A DNA stretch of 64,000 bases from Pomphorhynchus laevis (GCA_012934845.2 WNNJ02003493.1:152491-216490), one strand, 5' to 3'. Counted from the stretch's first letter, positions 46,371 to 57,560 are shown. Translations and numbers: made by a program. The notes: a model not told the origin generated them from the letters alone.

Positions 46371-47080
46371 AGATGAATTAAATAAGCATTAATTACATAA
46401 ATAACAGATGGAATTTTCGTTTATCCAACTTTATTTCTAAGAATGTGATGAATAGCAATAGGAATGAAGCTTGCATTTTTAATAGAAAATTGCTTAAAAA
46501 TCACCTTGTTCTTCTTTCTCCATTGAAATATCGGTCTACTTTCTGCATGCAATATGCAGAATGCATCCTTATCTATTCGTCATTATTCAATTCATTCTTA
46601 AAAAAATTAAATCTTTAATGCGAGTAGAATCTCAAACCGATTCTACTCGCATCGGTTTCATCTTGCCTAGAATCCTTATCTCACTATCTTTCATCCATTA
46701 AAATGATGATAATTCCCACAAAATCTGGTGTTCCTTTGATCCACCCTTCCCGCATGTAGATTCAATCTTATTCTGTTCTCTTTTTCAATGACCATCGCCT
46801 TCCTTGCCTTGATTCGCGAACATTTATTGGACTAAGTAATTTCTTGGACTCCTCTCTCGTTATCATCATTTGCACTAAAAAATTCGTTCTTGTTATCATA
46901 TTCTCCGTTGTATTCGTCTCATTTGATAAACAAATATTACTGTCTCTATGTATCGCTTTATTCGCACCCAAGCAGGCATAATTCTACGACATTGGCGTTT
47001 TGATCCCATCTCCAATGAACTTATCAACCTTCATTGGCTTAACGTGTATAATCGAGCTTTATATTACTTTGGCATTTTCT
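46370..47080. other. Region of mixed composition, no gene recognised
   Basis: Contains a short inverted pair around 46620-46650 (GAGTAGAATC / GATTCTACTC). The minus frame at 46971-46768 has no motif. It may be the upstream part of the family C element. Confidence 0.3.
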
Positions 47081-47092
47081 CTTTTCGTTTAC

Positions 47093-48130
47093 TTTATCAT
47101 CTCCCTCGTATCTTTACCTAAAATTGCACTGTACTGAATATTCGTCTTCCAGAGCATTTAGCTTGAACAATAAGTTTCAGCTACACATTCCTCGTCATCG
47201 ATCGAATTTTGACTTGCGCTCCTGTCTCATTTTTATACTCTCATTTAGAATTCCCTTCCCCTTAAACTTCGTTTCCAGTCTCACTACATTAAAATCCATG
47301 CTTCGCACCTTTTATTAAGTTACCAGACCATGTAGCTAAACTAGAAGATCCGAATTTTTCATCGTTTGAACGTCGGACTTCAGACACATCATTTTTTTTA
47401 TTTTGTGTTTGTTTATTTCAGTAAACTCGTAAGCGACATGTCTGCATTAGCTCGTATCTTTACCTAAAATTGCATTGTGCTGAATATTCGTCTTCCAGAG
47501 CATTTCGCTCAAACAATAAGTTTCAGCTACACATTCCTAGTCATCGATCGAATTTTGACTTGCGCTCCTGTCTCATTTTTATACTCTCATTTAGAATTCC
47601 CTTCCCCTTAAACTTCGTTGCCAGTCTCACTACATTAAAATCCATGCTTCGCACCTTTTATTAAGTTACCAGACCATGTAGCTAAACTAGAAGATCCGAA
47701 TTTTTCATCGTTTGAACGTCGGACTTCAGACACATCATTTTTTTTATTTTGTGTTTGTTTATTTCAGTAAACTCGTAAGCGACATGTCTGCATTAGCTCG
47801 TATCTTTACCTAAAATTGCATTGTGCTGAATATTCGTCTTCCAGAGCATTTCGCTCAAACAATAAGTTTCAGCTACACATTCCTAGTCATCGATCGAATT
47901 TTGACTTGCGCTCCTGTCTCATTTTTATACTCTCATTTAGAATTGTCTTCCCCTTAAACTTCGTTGCCAGTCTCACTACATTAAAATCCATGCTTCGCAC
48001 CTTTTATTAAGTTACCAGACCATGTAGCTAAACTAGAAGATCCGAATTTTTCATCGTTTGAACGTCGGACTTCAGACACATCATTTTTTTTATTTTGTGT
48101 TTGTTTATTTCAGTAAACTCGTAAGCGACC
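47093..48130. repeat. Three tandem copies of a 346-bp unit
   Basis: Units start at about 47104, 47450 and 47796 with TCGTATCTTTACCTAAAATT. Each contains the same open frame of 64 codons (starts 47124, 47470 and 47816) and ends with a T-rich run and ATTTCAGTAAACTCGTAAGC. Copies 2 and 3 differ by two adjacent bases in the frame; copy 1 differs at several sites. The frame ('CLIFILSFRIPFPLNF') has no recognised domain and is probably not coding. Confidence 0.92.
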
Positions 48131-49255
48131 TGTCTGTATTATCCACTTTAAAATTAATAATATATCTATCATTAACTAACGTATGTATATATAACTTACA
48201 TTTGTATATAGCATACTCGGCGCATTTGTGTTAAACATAATTCATGCAAATCTTTATTGTTACAAGCCCGTTTTCTAAAATTAATTATAAATTAATTAAC
48301 TAATTTTAATTATTTATTAATTACTTAACTAATTAATTATTTTTAATAAATATTAATTTTAATATTAATATTAATATTATTAATTTTAATTAATTTTCAC
48401 ATGCATTAATCTCAAATTTATATTTCGAATTGTAAAAATATCACATATAATTCTACAATGAATTTTTCGTATAAAAAAGATTTTTATACGAAAAATCTTT
48501 AATGAGTTCAATGAGTTAATTGAACTAATTTAATGAGTTAATGAACTAATTTAAATGAGTTAATTTAATTAACTAATTTAATGAGTAGATGAACTAATTT
48601 AAATGAGTTTATTGAACTAATTTAATGAGTTTAATGAGTTACACTTTTAGTTGCTTAAGTTTGCCATCAAGGTGAAATTTATTTCAGTTGACCACGCCAC
48701 CAACTCCTTAATGTACTTTTTTAAAGTTTAAGTGAGAACCAAGCCAATAAAATAATGTCGAATGGTTATTGTTAGTACAGTCAACATTATCTGCAAATCA
48801 GTGTATTTTACTTAATCGCTTATAGTTAGAGATTACTTTCGTGTCAAAACAAATTAGTTTAGGTTTACATTTAAAAATACTTACTTAAATAATATAATTA
48901 TATTCAAATTGCTTGAATAGAAAAATACCAGAAGCGTAACGCATTCATAAAATTGGTAATAATGGTATTATGTCAAACAGTAAAGCAGATTGAACATTTT
49001 ATCGATAATTTTGCTTCAAAAGTTGCGATGTATATATTAATATAATATATGATCATATATATAGTATAATATTGTTGATATAATATATCAAGAGTAAACA
49101 TCATATGCATATATGATGTATAAACATCATATTCATTGTTTATAAAATATAAAAATATAAAATATAACAAAATATAAAATATAAATAATAAAAAATAATT
49201 GTATTTTCAAATATAAACCATATCATGTCAAATGATATATTATTAAAATCATTAG
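48130..49255. other. AT-rich intron with short repeats
   Basis: TTAATGAGTT-like repeats run from 48500 to 48640, next to a hairpin (ATTTTTCGTATAAAAA and its complement, about 48463-48498). TATA-rich runs fill 49020-49200. No gene. Confidence 0.4.
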
Positions 49256-49259
49256 CGGA

Positions 49260-50115
49260 AACGTTTTATGTATGGATAATAAAAAATATACTTTGTATTA
49301 GAATAAGATACTATATAGTCAAATTTAATCAGAGGAAATACGTCAGCATGTATTTGGAAATGGCTGTTATGTTGGGTCGAGGAATAGGGGCTATTCATGC
49401 ATATTAAATTAACATTAACTAAAACTACTATTAATTTATATCGTAAAGATGACATATTTAAATTTACAAGAAACACATTTTTGCATGAGCATTCATGCAT
49501 ACTATATAATATAAATTATAATACATAAAATAATAAAATTTTAAGAATTTCAACAATTTGTAACGATATTGGTTCTCTTCAAAATCATTTAAATAATTTA
49601 ATAGATGCATATTTTAAACTAGGTTACTATAAAAATAACACCAAGCAGAAAATAGTAAAATATATAAATCAACACTATAAAAATAAATTGAAACGTTAAG
49701 TAGAAAATTTTTATAGATGGATAATAAAAAATATACTTTGTATTAGAATAAGATAATAGATAATGAATTTAATCAGAGGAAATACGTCATTAGCAGGTGT
49801 TTGGCCACGCTGCTATGTTGGGTAGAGGAATTAGGGGCCGAAATCTGATAGCATAGCAGTTCCTCCTTATGACCTCTAATCCTTATTCTGATACATAGTT
49901 TGTTATCTATTAGTCAATTTATAAAAATGACGTTTATTTTAAATTTCAATTTTTTATTTTAACTTGATTTAAATTATAAAAAATCTTAAAACAATTATTA
50001 ATTTTATTATTTAATTATTAAATTTTGATTTAGCATTATTATGTTTTGTTTATTTTATAATCGTATTCAATACGTAGACTCGGTTAGCTGATTTGATTTT
50101 CAAATTTAAACCATA
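49260..50115 (+). mobile_element. Penelope-like family A copy, tail - RT end - tail - terminal block
   Basis: In order: a tail piece (49270-49390), the RT thumb starting at codon text 'IKLTLTKTTINLYRKDDIF' (about 49400), the RT end near 49690, a full tail (49705-49910) and the AT-rich terminal block ending ATACGTAGACTCGGTTAGC at about 50076-50094. The RT palm is absent and the thumb has frame breaks. A tail on both sides is what Penelope pseudo-LTR or tandem insertions look like. Confidence 0.78.
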
Positions 50116-50535
50116 TCATGTTAAAATGGTTTATATCTGAAAATACTTGACCTTTTTTATTAATGTGAAATGAAATATATGTGATCTTATTTTTACAATT
50201 TACAACTTAACGTCGGATAATACATTAGCCAATTTATTAGTTAACCACTCTCTACATATTCTGAATTTTCTATTCTTACGCAAGTTTTATATTTGTATAA
50301 CCTCCAAGTTAACATGTAAAATTCAAAAAGTCAGAATACCTAAAATTAAGTTTACATTTAAAACTTAATATCCAAGCGTTGGTTTGGATAAAGCTAGTGT
50401 TTGCAATTGCATCCAATATAATATAAACAAATAATCTTTATTTCAATCAAATAAAATAGCATAATGTTGGTTTCTGATATTAAGTATTAATGTGTTTATC
50501 CATGAATCTAAAGGCATGTACTAAACTATCACATT
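50115..50535. other. Intron beside transgelin-like copy 1, 3' side
   Basis: AT-rich; nothing recognised before the shared 3' flank of the CH gene (GACTCAC at 50536). Confidence 0.4.
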
Positions 50536-50559
50536 GACTCACTTGGAACCAAGTTTATT
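50536..50559 (-). promoter_or_regulatory. Poly(A) signal overlapping the stop codon, copy 1
   Basis: GAA-TAA-A at the end of the frame forms AATAAA (50554-50559), and GTGAGTC follows after 12 bases (50536-50542). Copy 2 keeps the same spacing. This fits a cleavage signal with a GT-rich downstream element. Confidence 0.55.
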
Positions 50560-50923
50560 CCACAAATGGGCCAGAGAAGCCTTTGAGTTTAGCCTGTCTA
50601 CTTAATTCAAACAAGCAAGCAGTTACTTGAGGGATATTCTTTCTTTCAAATAAATCCACTGTTTGAAATACTTGTTCGGTAGCTACTCCATATTTTTTAA
50701 TTGCAGTTTGAAATTTATCGATATTTTGACGCAATTTAAATGGTGAACCCGCTTCTTCAATTTTCGGGATTGAATTTGGTTGCAATTTGTTCATAAGGTG
50801 ACAAATCAAAACACCGTCCTTTAAGTTATCTTCATATGATTTTCCGGAGTCAAATGTTCTATCAGTGAGTGCTTCAATCCAAGCTTGTATCTTACTATCA
50901 AGTTCAGGCTGTCTTACTGGCAT
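50555..50923 (-). CDS. Transgelin/Mp20-like calponin-homology protein, copy 1
   Basis: An uninterrupted 122-codon frame that reads as one CH domain, the actin-binding fold of transgelin, calponin and muscle protein 20. Seen: 'AWIEALTDRTFDSGKSYE' (residues 14-31), 'LKDGVLICHLMNKLQPN' (35-51), 'QNIDKFQTAIKKYGVATE' and 'VFQTVDLFERKNIPQVTAC', ending 'GFSGPFVE'. Family members are usually 180-200 residues with a calponin-like repeat after the CH domain; here the protein stops right after the CH domain. The stop codon overlaps an AATAAA poly(A) hexamer (50554-50559), with a GT-rich stretch 12 bases beyond, so this end looks genuine rather than a lost exon. The gene lies antisense in the giant DOCK intron. 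It has no intron of its own, and no poly(A) tract in the DNA marks it as a retrocopy. The start ATG is the first in frame after an upstream stop. Confidence 0.93.
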   Translation of the reverse strand: MPVRQPELDSKIQAWIEALTDRTFDSGKSYEDNLKDGVLICHLMNKLQPNSIPKIEEAGSPFKLRQNIDKFQTAIKKYGVATEQVFQTVDLFERKNIPQVTACLFELSRQAKLKGFSGPFVE

Positions 50924-50929
50924 TGTCTT

Positions 50930-51855
50930 ATCGACTATCTTATTGACTTTGACTTGAATTTGTGATACTACGACAACAATGTATTCTCATCACCAATTTA
51001 TACGATATTTTCGCGATTGTTTTTGCAGGAAACTTAACCACTAATTAATCGAGTACATACATTTGCTAGTATTTTGTGAAATGTTTGTTTTGATATTTTC
51101 ACGCTTTTTCTGTATGCTATAAAAACTGTAAGCTTATAGCTTATTATACTATAGTAAATTAAGTAGTAAATATAATTAACTAATGTATTTAGCTGGGAAA
51201 GTCTGATTGCTTAATATAAAATTATTAGAATTGATTTTGTTATCATTTATTAGACGGTGCATGTTCTCGAGTTTTCATTAGTGTGCTGTTCGAACACATA
51301 TTTATGACGCCTTTTCGTTTGCAACTTTACGGTAAACTATGCTACATATCTTATCTGAATAACAAAAGTTCATTAAATATATAAAACGTATTTATATTCA
51401 CTAATTATATTCTTATAATTTATATAATTCGCTATCATGTGTTTGCTAAACTTGTGTTTGTCGATTGCACGAAATCGTATGCCCAGTCATCCTACGTGTA
51501 ACGACAAACTTTAACAACGGTAGACGTTGTGGATTTGCGCAACGTTAGATTTGCGCTAACGGAGCTCAACAATGCCGTGACTTTAATAATCATCCATAGG
51601 CACCTTAACACAAGCTTAAACAGATTTTAAAGCTCGAAAAACAGAACTACCCATTATCTGAATCATCGGGGGGAATTTAACGACGTCAAGACCGAAAAGG
51701 TTAATTTGCAATTAACCTTTTCACCCAAAAGGTTAATTTAATTTTTTTTTATAAATACAATAATTATTTATTTATTGAAATAATTTTTTTCAATCAAAAA
51801 ATATTTGTTTTAAAATAATTTAAAAAGCTTGTCCGAATAATCAACCGATCGAAGT
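50930..51855. other. Upstream region of transgelin-like copy 1
   Basis: It should hold the promoter on the minus strand. A TATAAATT lies at about 50995-51002, some 75 bases before the ATG, but AT-richness makes this weak. No other gene is seen. At about 51700-51735 a TTAACCTTTT repeat pair occurs. Confidence 0.35.
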
Positions 51856-51859
51856 TGTC

Positions 51860-52790
51860 CGAGTGATCAACCAATCGAGCCAAATCCACAACTCCTACCT
51901 GAGGCAATCCTTCTCCGGCGAGAGATTTCTTTGGGCGATGTTTCGTCGGAAAATGTTTCCCAAAAACGATAGTCCCGTCCGGTTTATCACAGTAGAGGCT
52001 AATGCAAGAGGTATTGTCCGAAGTTACTACTCCGCAGGATCGTGGCATTTTTTAGCATCCGCATCCCCGCATTCGAGTGATTTTCTCTTCGCCCTTCCAA
52101 TCTCATCAGTTGGAAATCGATTGGAAGACCGGAGTCTATCTATCGAGGTTGCGTTGCGACTAGGCATACATTTTCACCAATCCTACGCATGCAAATATGG
52201 GACAATAACGGCATTCCCCGATGATCATAGGCTTAATTACCAACGCAGCATATCTCGACATAGTTGACACGCCGAAGTCAATAACAACATAAGGATGCCC
52301 TGGTGGCTGCAAACATCTCGAGCCGGCTTGAGCCCAGCGGAATCTCACGTGATGATGAATGGCGTCCAGATGGTGCCACAGCGTTCCGTGGCCAGCCGTA
52401 AATTAATGGTATGGGATTTCACCTGCATAAATACCATGGCGAAGAGTTACCAGGCCACTGCAACCCATCACGCAGAAGCAGCCGCCGAGCTTGCCGAATT
52501 CAGAAAACGGCAAAACAATTTTGAACTGAACAGTTGAAACTCATTTACGCCAGTCGCCATAGAAACTCACGGATCGATTGGCACTGAGTCATTGGTTTTC
52601 TTGGTGGATTTGAGCCGACGCCTCAAGCGTGCCACAAGGGACAAGCGTGCCATGTTATTCATTTTCCAACGTGTGATCATGGCAGTTTAGAGGGGAAATG
52701 CCGCGGGTATCATAGAGGGCATGGAAAAGAAAGGGGGAATTATGGAATTCCATGAAGTCTGACCCTATCAAGAGATAAAGCCTCACAGTA
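51860..52790 (+). mobile_element. Non-LTR-type retroelement, remnant 2 (C-terminal part)
   Basis: A 134-codon plus frame (51863-52267) reads 'FLASASPHSSDFLFALPISS' and 'SLSIEVALRLGIHFHQSYAC', the stretch after the RT thumb with the start of a cysteine/histidine finger. A second frame (52295-52537) continues with 'RKLMVWDFTCINTMAKSY', the nuclease-like core (acidic residue in a beta strand). 'PVAIETHGSIGTESLVFL' follows at about 52550. Same family plan as remnant 1 but a separate copy, lacking the RT. Confidence 0.7.
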
Positions 52791-52859
52791 ATACTGATTT
52801 GTACAAAGAGTCAATGTTTTTTTAAGTTTTTCAAGAAAAAACCTTTAAAAAAAATTTAT

Positions 52860-53475
52860 TCTCACATATAGCATATTATTATGTTAATTTATATATTTTA
52901 CTATTTTGTGCTTGATGATATTTTTATAGTAACCTAGTTTAAAATATGTATTTATTAAATTATTTAAATGATTTTGAAGAAATACAATGTCGTTACATTG
53001 TGTTGCAATTTATAAAATTTCATTATTTAACTTGATTTAAATTATATAAAATCTAAAAACAATTATTAATTTTACTATTTAATTATTATATTTTGATTTA
53101 GCATTATTATGTTTTGTTTAGTTTATGATTATATTAAATACGTAGACTAAGCTGATTTGATTAATATGACAACTTTTTTCCATTATCAAATTATTTTATA
53201 CAAAAGATATTAACGTTGCAGTTCCTCCTGATGACCTCTAATTCTTATTATGATACAACGTCTGTTATTTATTAGTCAATTCATAATTTTTTTTAATTTT
53301 ATTTTTAATTTTATTTTATTTTTTTATTTTAACTTGATTTAAATTATAGAAAATCTAAAAACAATTATTAATTTTATTATTTAATTATCACTTTTTGATT
53401 TTGCATTATTATGTTTTGTTTATTTTATATTATATTAAATACGTAGACTCAGTTAGCTGATTTGATATTTTAAAT
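52860..53475. mobile_element. Penelope-like family A pieces in both orientations
   Basis: 52870-53025 is a minus-strand RT end. 53030-53165 is a plus-strand terminal block ending at TACGTAGACTAAGC. 53215-53475 is a plus-strand tail end plus terminal block ending TACGTAGACTCAGTTAGC. Inversion or insertion into an older copy is inferred. Confidence 0.65.
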
Positions 53476-53820
53476 AGTACAACGCTGTATGAATCGAAAA
53501 CCTGGACGAAAAATGATGATGTCAGAACACCTCATTTGCGTTATCTCTGAATAACGTGGAGTAGTTGAAACAAATGAAGATTTTGGAAGTAGTTTATATC
53601 CAGGAAAGAAACGCACTTATGTGATATGGGAATTTAATGGCCACGAGCGAGGACAGCTGAGCATACGATGCATATCAAATCAAAGGATAATGATTTGTAA
53701 GATATTATGCACGACATAAACAAGCTTGGTCGCATTAAATCGATATACTGGTGAGATACCTGAACTGAAAAAAAAACACTAGAAGCCACGACATTGGCTT
53801 CTAGTGTTTTCTAATTTATT
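53475..53820. other. Short unidentified stretch
   Basis: One plus frame reads 'NRKPGRKMMMSEHLICVISE' loosely. It ends with an inverted pair, CACTAGAAGCCA / TGGCTTCTAGTG (53779-53805). No family was recognised. Confidence 0.3.
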
Positions 53821-55195
53821 ACCCATCTATAAAAATTTGCCACTAATAATTTTAAATTTATTCTTTATATTATTGTGTTGATTTATATATTTTTCCATTT
53901 TCCGTCTAATTTTATTTAAGTTTAGTGATTATTTAATGTACCATCCATTCAGAAAACTATTCATCTAAAGAATTTAAATGATGTAAAAAATGTATAAATG
54001 TATAAATGTAACAAAATTTAAATTTATATTATTGTGTTGATTTATATATTTTACTATTTTCTGCTTGATGTTATTTTTATAGTAACCTAGTTTAAAATGT
54101 GTATCTATTAAATTATTTAAATGATTTTGGAAGAAAATCAATATCATTACATATTGTTGCAATTCTTAAAATTTCATTATTTAATGTATTATATTTTATA
54201 TTATATGGTATGCATGAATGCTCATGCAAAAATATGTTTTTTTTTGTAAATTTAAATATGTCATCTTTACGATATAAATTAATAGTAGTTTTAGTTAATG
54301 TTAATTTAATGTTCATATCTAGAATATACACCTTCTTTATCATTAATACTGGTGTTATTAAGAATGAGACTACCTGAATAAATTTGTTCGCTAATGTAAA
54401 AAAAATTAATATTGTCTAATATTAATATTAATATTGTCTTATATCAGAATAAGGAATAGAAGTCATTAAGAGGAACCGCTATGTTATCCGGTTTCGCCCC
54501 CTATGCCACGACCCAGCATACTAGCGGGGCCAAACACGTGCTAACGACGTATTTCCTCTGATAAAATTTGATTGTCTAGAATCTTATTCTAATACAAATC
54601 AAATTGTTTATTATCCATCCATAAGCATTTTCCACCTAAGAGTTGTTTTTACTTTTAATAATATTTACTTTTAATATTTAACTTATTTTTATAAATTTAT
54701 TTTTAAATTTATTTTAAAAAATATTTTGATTAATTATCATTAAATTGATTTTTATTTATTTTTATCAATTTTCTGTTTTATTTAATTTTTATATGGTATG
54801 GTTTGTTCATCAATATTGGTTTATATAATATAGTATGAATGAATGCTCATGCAAAAATATGTTTCTTGTAAATTTAAATATGTAATCTTTACGATATAAA
54901 TTAATAGTAGTTTTAATTGATGTTAATTTAATGCTCATATCAAGATATAAACCTTCTTTATCATTAATATTGGTTTTGTTAAGAATAAGGCTTTCTGGAA
55001 TCCTCGACTATCTTTCAAATTTAATGTATTATATTTTATATTATATGGTATGCATGAATGCTCATGCAAAAATACGTATCTTGTAAATTTAAATATGTAA
55101 TCTTTACGATATAAATTAATAGTAATTTTAAGAATTAGGCTACCTGGATAAATTTGTTCGCTAATGTAATAAAAACTTATAATTGTCTAATAATA
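53820..55195 (-). mobile_element. Penelope-like family A, cluster of at least four fragments
   Basis: On the minus strand: a thumb copy at 54390-53990 with a 76-codon frame (54343-54113; 'TINLYRKDDIFKF'), preceded downstream by an older RT-end piece (53930-53820). A tail lies at 54640-54440 (with GTTTCGCCCCC in plus text) and two thumb pieces at 55000-54830 and 55190-55020. Each is broken. The cluster suggests tandem insertion or serial insertion at AT-rich sites. Confidence 0.72.
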
Positions 55196-55690
55196 ATCGT
55201 GTTAGCATGTGTTAATCCAATATTCATCATATACATATTATGATTTACATATTTTATTTGCTTAGCTGATTGTAGATGACGATATGTAAATTTGCATATT
55301 GCTATACAACGTCAATGCTGCTCAAATAAAATTTCTTTCATTATTTAGAAATAATTATGCAGCACACATTTATATAATATATTCAATAATATGTTTATAT
55401 ATTATTTAATAATATATTGAATTATTCACTCAGCAGAACGCTATTAATCAGTCTGGGTGGGTATCATCAGCTGCTGACCTATACCTACATTTCACGCTTC
55501 AATACTTATTATCTGCTTACTCCGTTGACTATAGGCCATTGACTATATCATTGAATGTTTATTCTAATATTTTATCATGCATGTTATAGCATTATTTCCA
55601 TACGTTCGAAAAAATTTTTAAATAAAAAATAAATAAATTATAATTAGATAAATCAATTAATTTATTTTGACAACAAAATCATCAGTTAAT
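55195..55690. other. Intron beside transgelin-like copy 2, 3' side
   Basis: AT-rich, no repeat family recognised. From about 55690 the sequence resembles the 3' flank of copy 1. Confidence 0.4.
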
Positions 55691-55741
55691 GAATCTAAAC
55701 ACATGCATTTAACTACCACATTGACTCACTTTTAACGATTT

Positions 55742-56110
55742 TTATTCAACAAATGGACCAGAGAAGCCTTTAATTTTAGATTGTCTACTTAACTCTAATA
55801 AGCAAGCAGTTACTTGAGGAATATTCTTTCGTTCAAATAAATCCACTGTTTGAAATACTTGTTCGGTAGCTACTCCATATTTTTTAACAGCATCCTGAAA
55901 TCTGTCGATGTTCTGACGTAACGCGAATGGCGATCCTTTTTCCTCAATTTTCGAAACTGAATTGGGTTGTAATTTGTTCATAAGATGACAAATCAATATA
56001 CCATCCTTCAGATTTTCTTCATATGATTTTCCGGCGTCAAACTTTTTACCAGTTAGTGATTCAATCCAAGCTTGTACCTTACTTTCAATTTCAGGGTTTC
56101 TTGCAGGCAT
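55742..56110 (-). CDS. Transgelin/Mp20-like calponin-homology protein, copy 2
   Basis: A second intact 122-codon CH-domain frame, same strand, about 5.2 kb from copy 1 and about 80% identical to it in protein, with no gaps. Differences are mostly conservative (for example I/L, D/E and K/R changes near the N-terminus), which suggests both copies have been under selection. Core text such as 'YGVATEQVFQTVDLFERKN' is identical. Like copy 1 it ends 'GFSGPFVE' with the stop inside an AATAAA hexamer (55741-55746), and the 3' flank GTGAGTCAATGTG is shared. A tandem duplication is inferred; Penelope-like pieces and a retroelement remnant now separate the copies. Role: actin binding or bundling, most likely in muscle, inferred from the family. 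Confidence 0.93.
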   Translation of the reverse strand: MPARNPEIESKVQAWIESLTGKKFDAGKSYEENLKDGILICHLMNKLQPNSVSKIEEKGSPFALRQNIDRFQDAVKKYGVATEQVFQTVDLFERKNIPQVTACLLELSRQSKIKGFSGPFVE

Positions 56111-57080
56111 TGTTTAGGTATCGTTGGGAATATCTTTTGTAAATCTCTTTGTTGTCTTTCGAAATCATTTTTGCTAACAATTTATAGAATAATTTGTTAT
56201 TGTTTTTGATATGTTGACGACAAATATCAATGCTTCAGCTCGTTTTTCGATATTACTATTTTACATTGTAATGCGAATATTTTCAGGCATGTAAGCTACA
56301 CATCTTCAGTTCGTTTTGACATATGTTTCTCGACAATTGTAATAAACGTTTACTGAACTCTGTGTTGTAACTGATATGATTTGCATAACGTGATTATTGC
56401 TTGTATATTCTTGCTAAATAAAAGTTGTTTTTCTCGTGATACTCCTAATGTTCTTGGATTTTTTAGATAGACACTAACATTTCGTAGCTAATTTTCTTTC
56501 AATGTTATCTGGTAGAATACTCAGATGATAATTTTAAATGGTGAAACATGAATATAATCCTATATTTAACAAGAATAACATTTTAGATAAGATATTGAAT
56601 GTATAAATTAATGAATGTTTAAATGTACAAATATATTGAAATTTCAACAAATTTCAATAAATTTAAATAAACAAATTATAATATGAATTTAGCAAATAAA
56701 TTTAACTTGTAAATTTTAACAAATTTCAATAATTTATTTAAATAATTTTATTTAAATTTATTTATTAATTTGTTTATTGAAAAATTTCAATTCTTTGAAA
56801 ATTCATAACTGCGTAATTGAATTAATAGAAGTCTTAAATATTTTAATAAAAATATTTAAGGAAGCCTTATTTTACTTTTTAATTTTATATTTAATTTTAA
56901 ATTTCGGCGTTATATAAATATTAATATATAAAATCTTATAACTATAATTAAAAAATTATAGTTATATTATTTTTTATATCTAACAAAAATTAAACCATCA
57001 AATAAATATAAATATATGGATAAAATTGAATTAATAGAATCCTTAAATATTTTGATAAATCAAAATTATTTTAAAGTAGT
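56111..57080. other. Upstream region of transgelin-like copy 2
   Basis: It should hold the minus-strand promoter; none can be defined. 56600-57000 is simple AT-rich DNA with repeated AATTTCAATAA-type words. Confidence 0.35.
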
Positions 57081-57560
57081 GACATCTATATTTAGACAAG
57101 TAAAAGGTGTTCCAATGGGTGGTAATATTAGCGCCAATTATAAGCTGACTTGTTTTTAAGCTTTATAGAATATGAATTTGTTCATAACTGTGTAAAAACT
57201 AAATCTAAACAATATAAATATATGAAATATATGTTTCGATACATTGATGATATATGTGTATTTAATTCTAATAATTTTTATTCAATTAGTGAACAAATTT
57301 ATCCGAGTAGACTTATTCTTAATAAAACCAATATTAATGATAAAGAAGGTGTATATCTAGATACGAACATTAAATTAACATTAACTAAAACTACTATTAA
57401 TTTATATCGTAAAGATGACATATTTAAATTTACAAGAAACATATTTTTGCATGAGCATTCATGCATACCATATAATATAAAATATAATACATTAAATAAT
57501 GAAATTTTAAGAATTGCAACAATTTGTAATGATATTGACTTTCTTAATTATATAAAGATA
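57080..57560 (+). mobile_element. Penelope-like family A copy with near-complete RT frame
   Basis: It starts with 'GVPMGGN' codons (57108), shifts frame once, then stays open for 137 codons (57150-57563). It covers the palm ('MFRYIDDICVFNSNNFYS') and thumb ('IKLTLTKTTINLYRKDDIF', 'NEILRIATICNDIDF'). The YIDD box is whole. This is the longest family A reading frame in the window. It runs straight into the 195-bp tandem array, which repeats its last part. Confidence 0.82.

Noticed and set aside
49775-49910. Hammerhead ribozyme in the Penelope family A tail (CTGATGA and CGAAAC are both present)
   Set aside because: The two core motifs are in the wrong order, and the stem before GAAA pairs with a strand not preceded by CTGATGA, so the hammerhead core cannot form within the tail.
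50995-51002. TATA box of transgelin-like copy 1
   Set aside because: TATAAATT is expected often by chance in such AT-rich DNA and no matching site is clear for copy 2.
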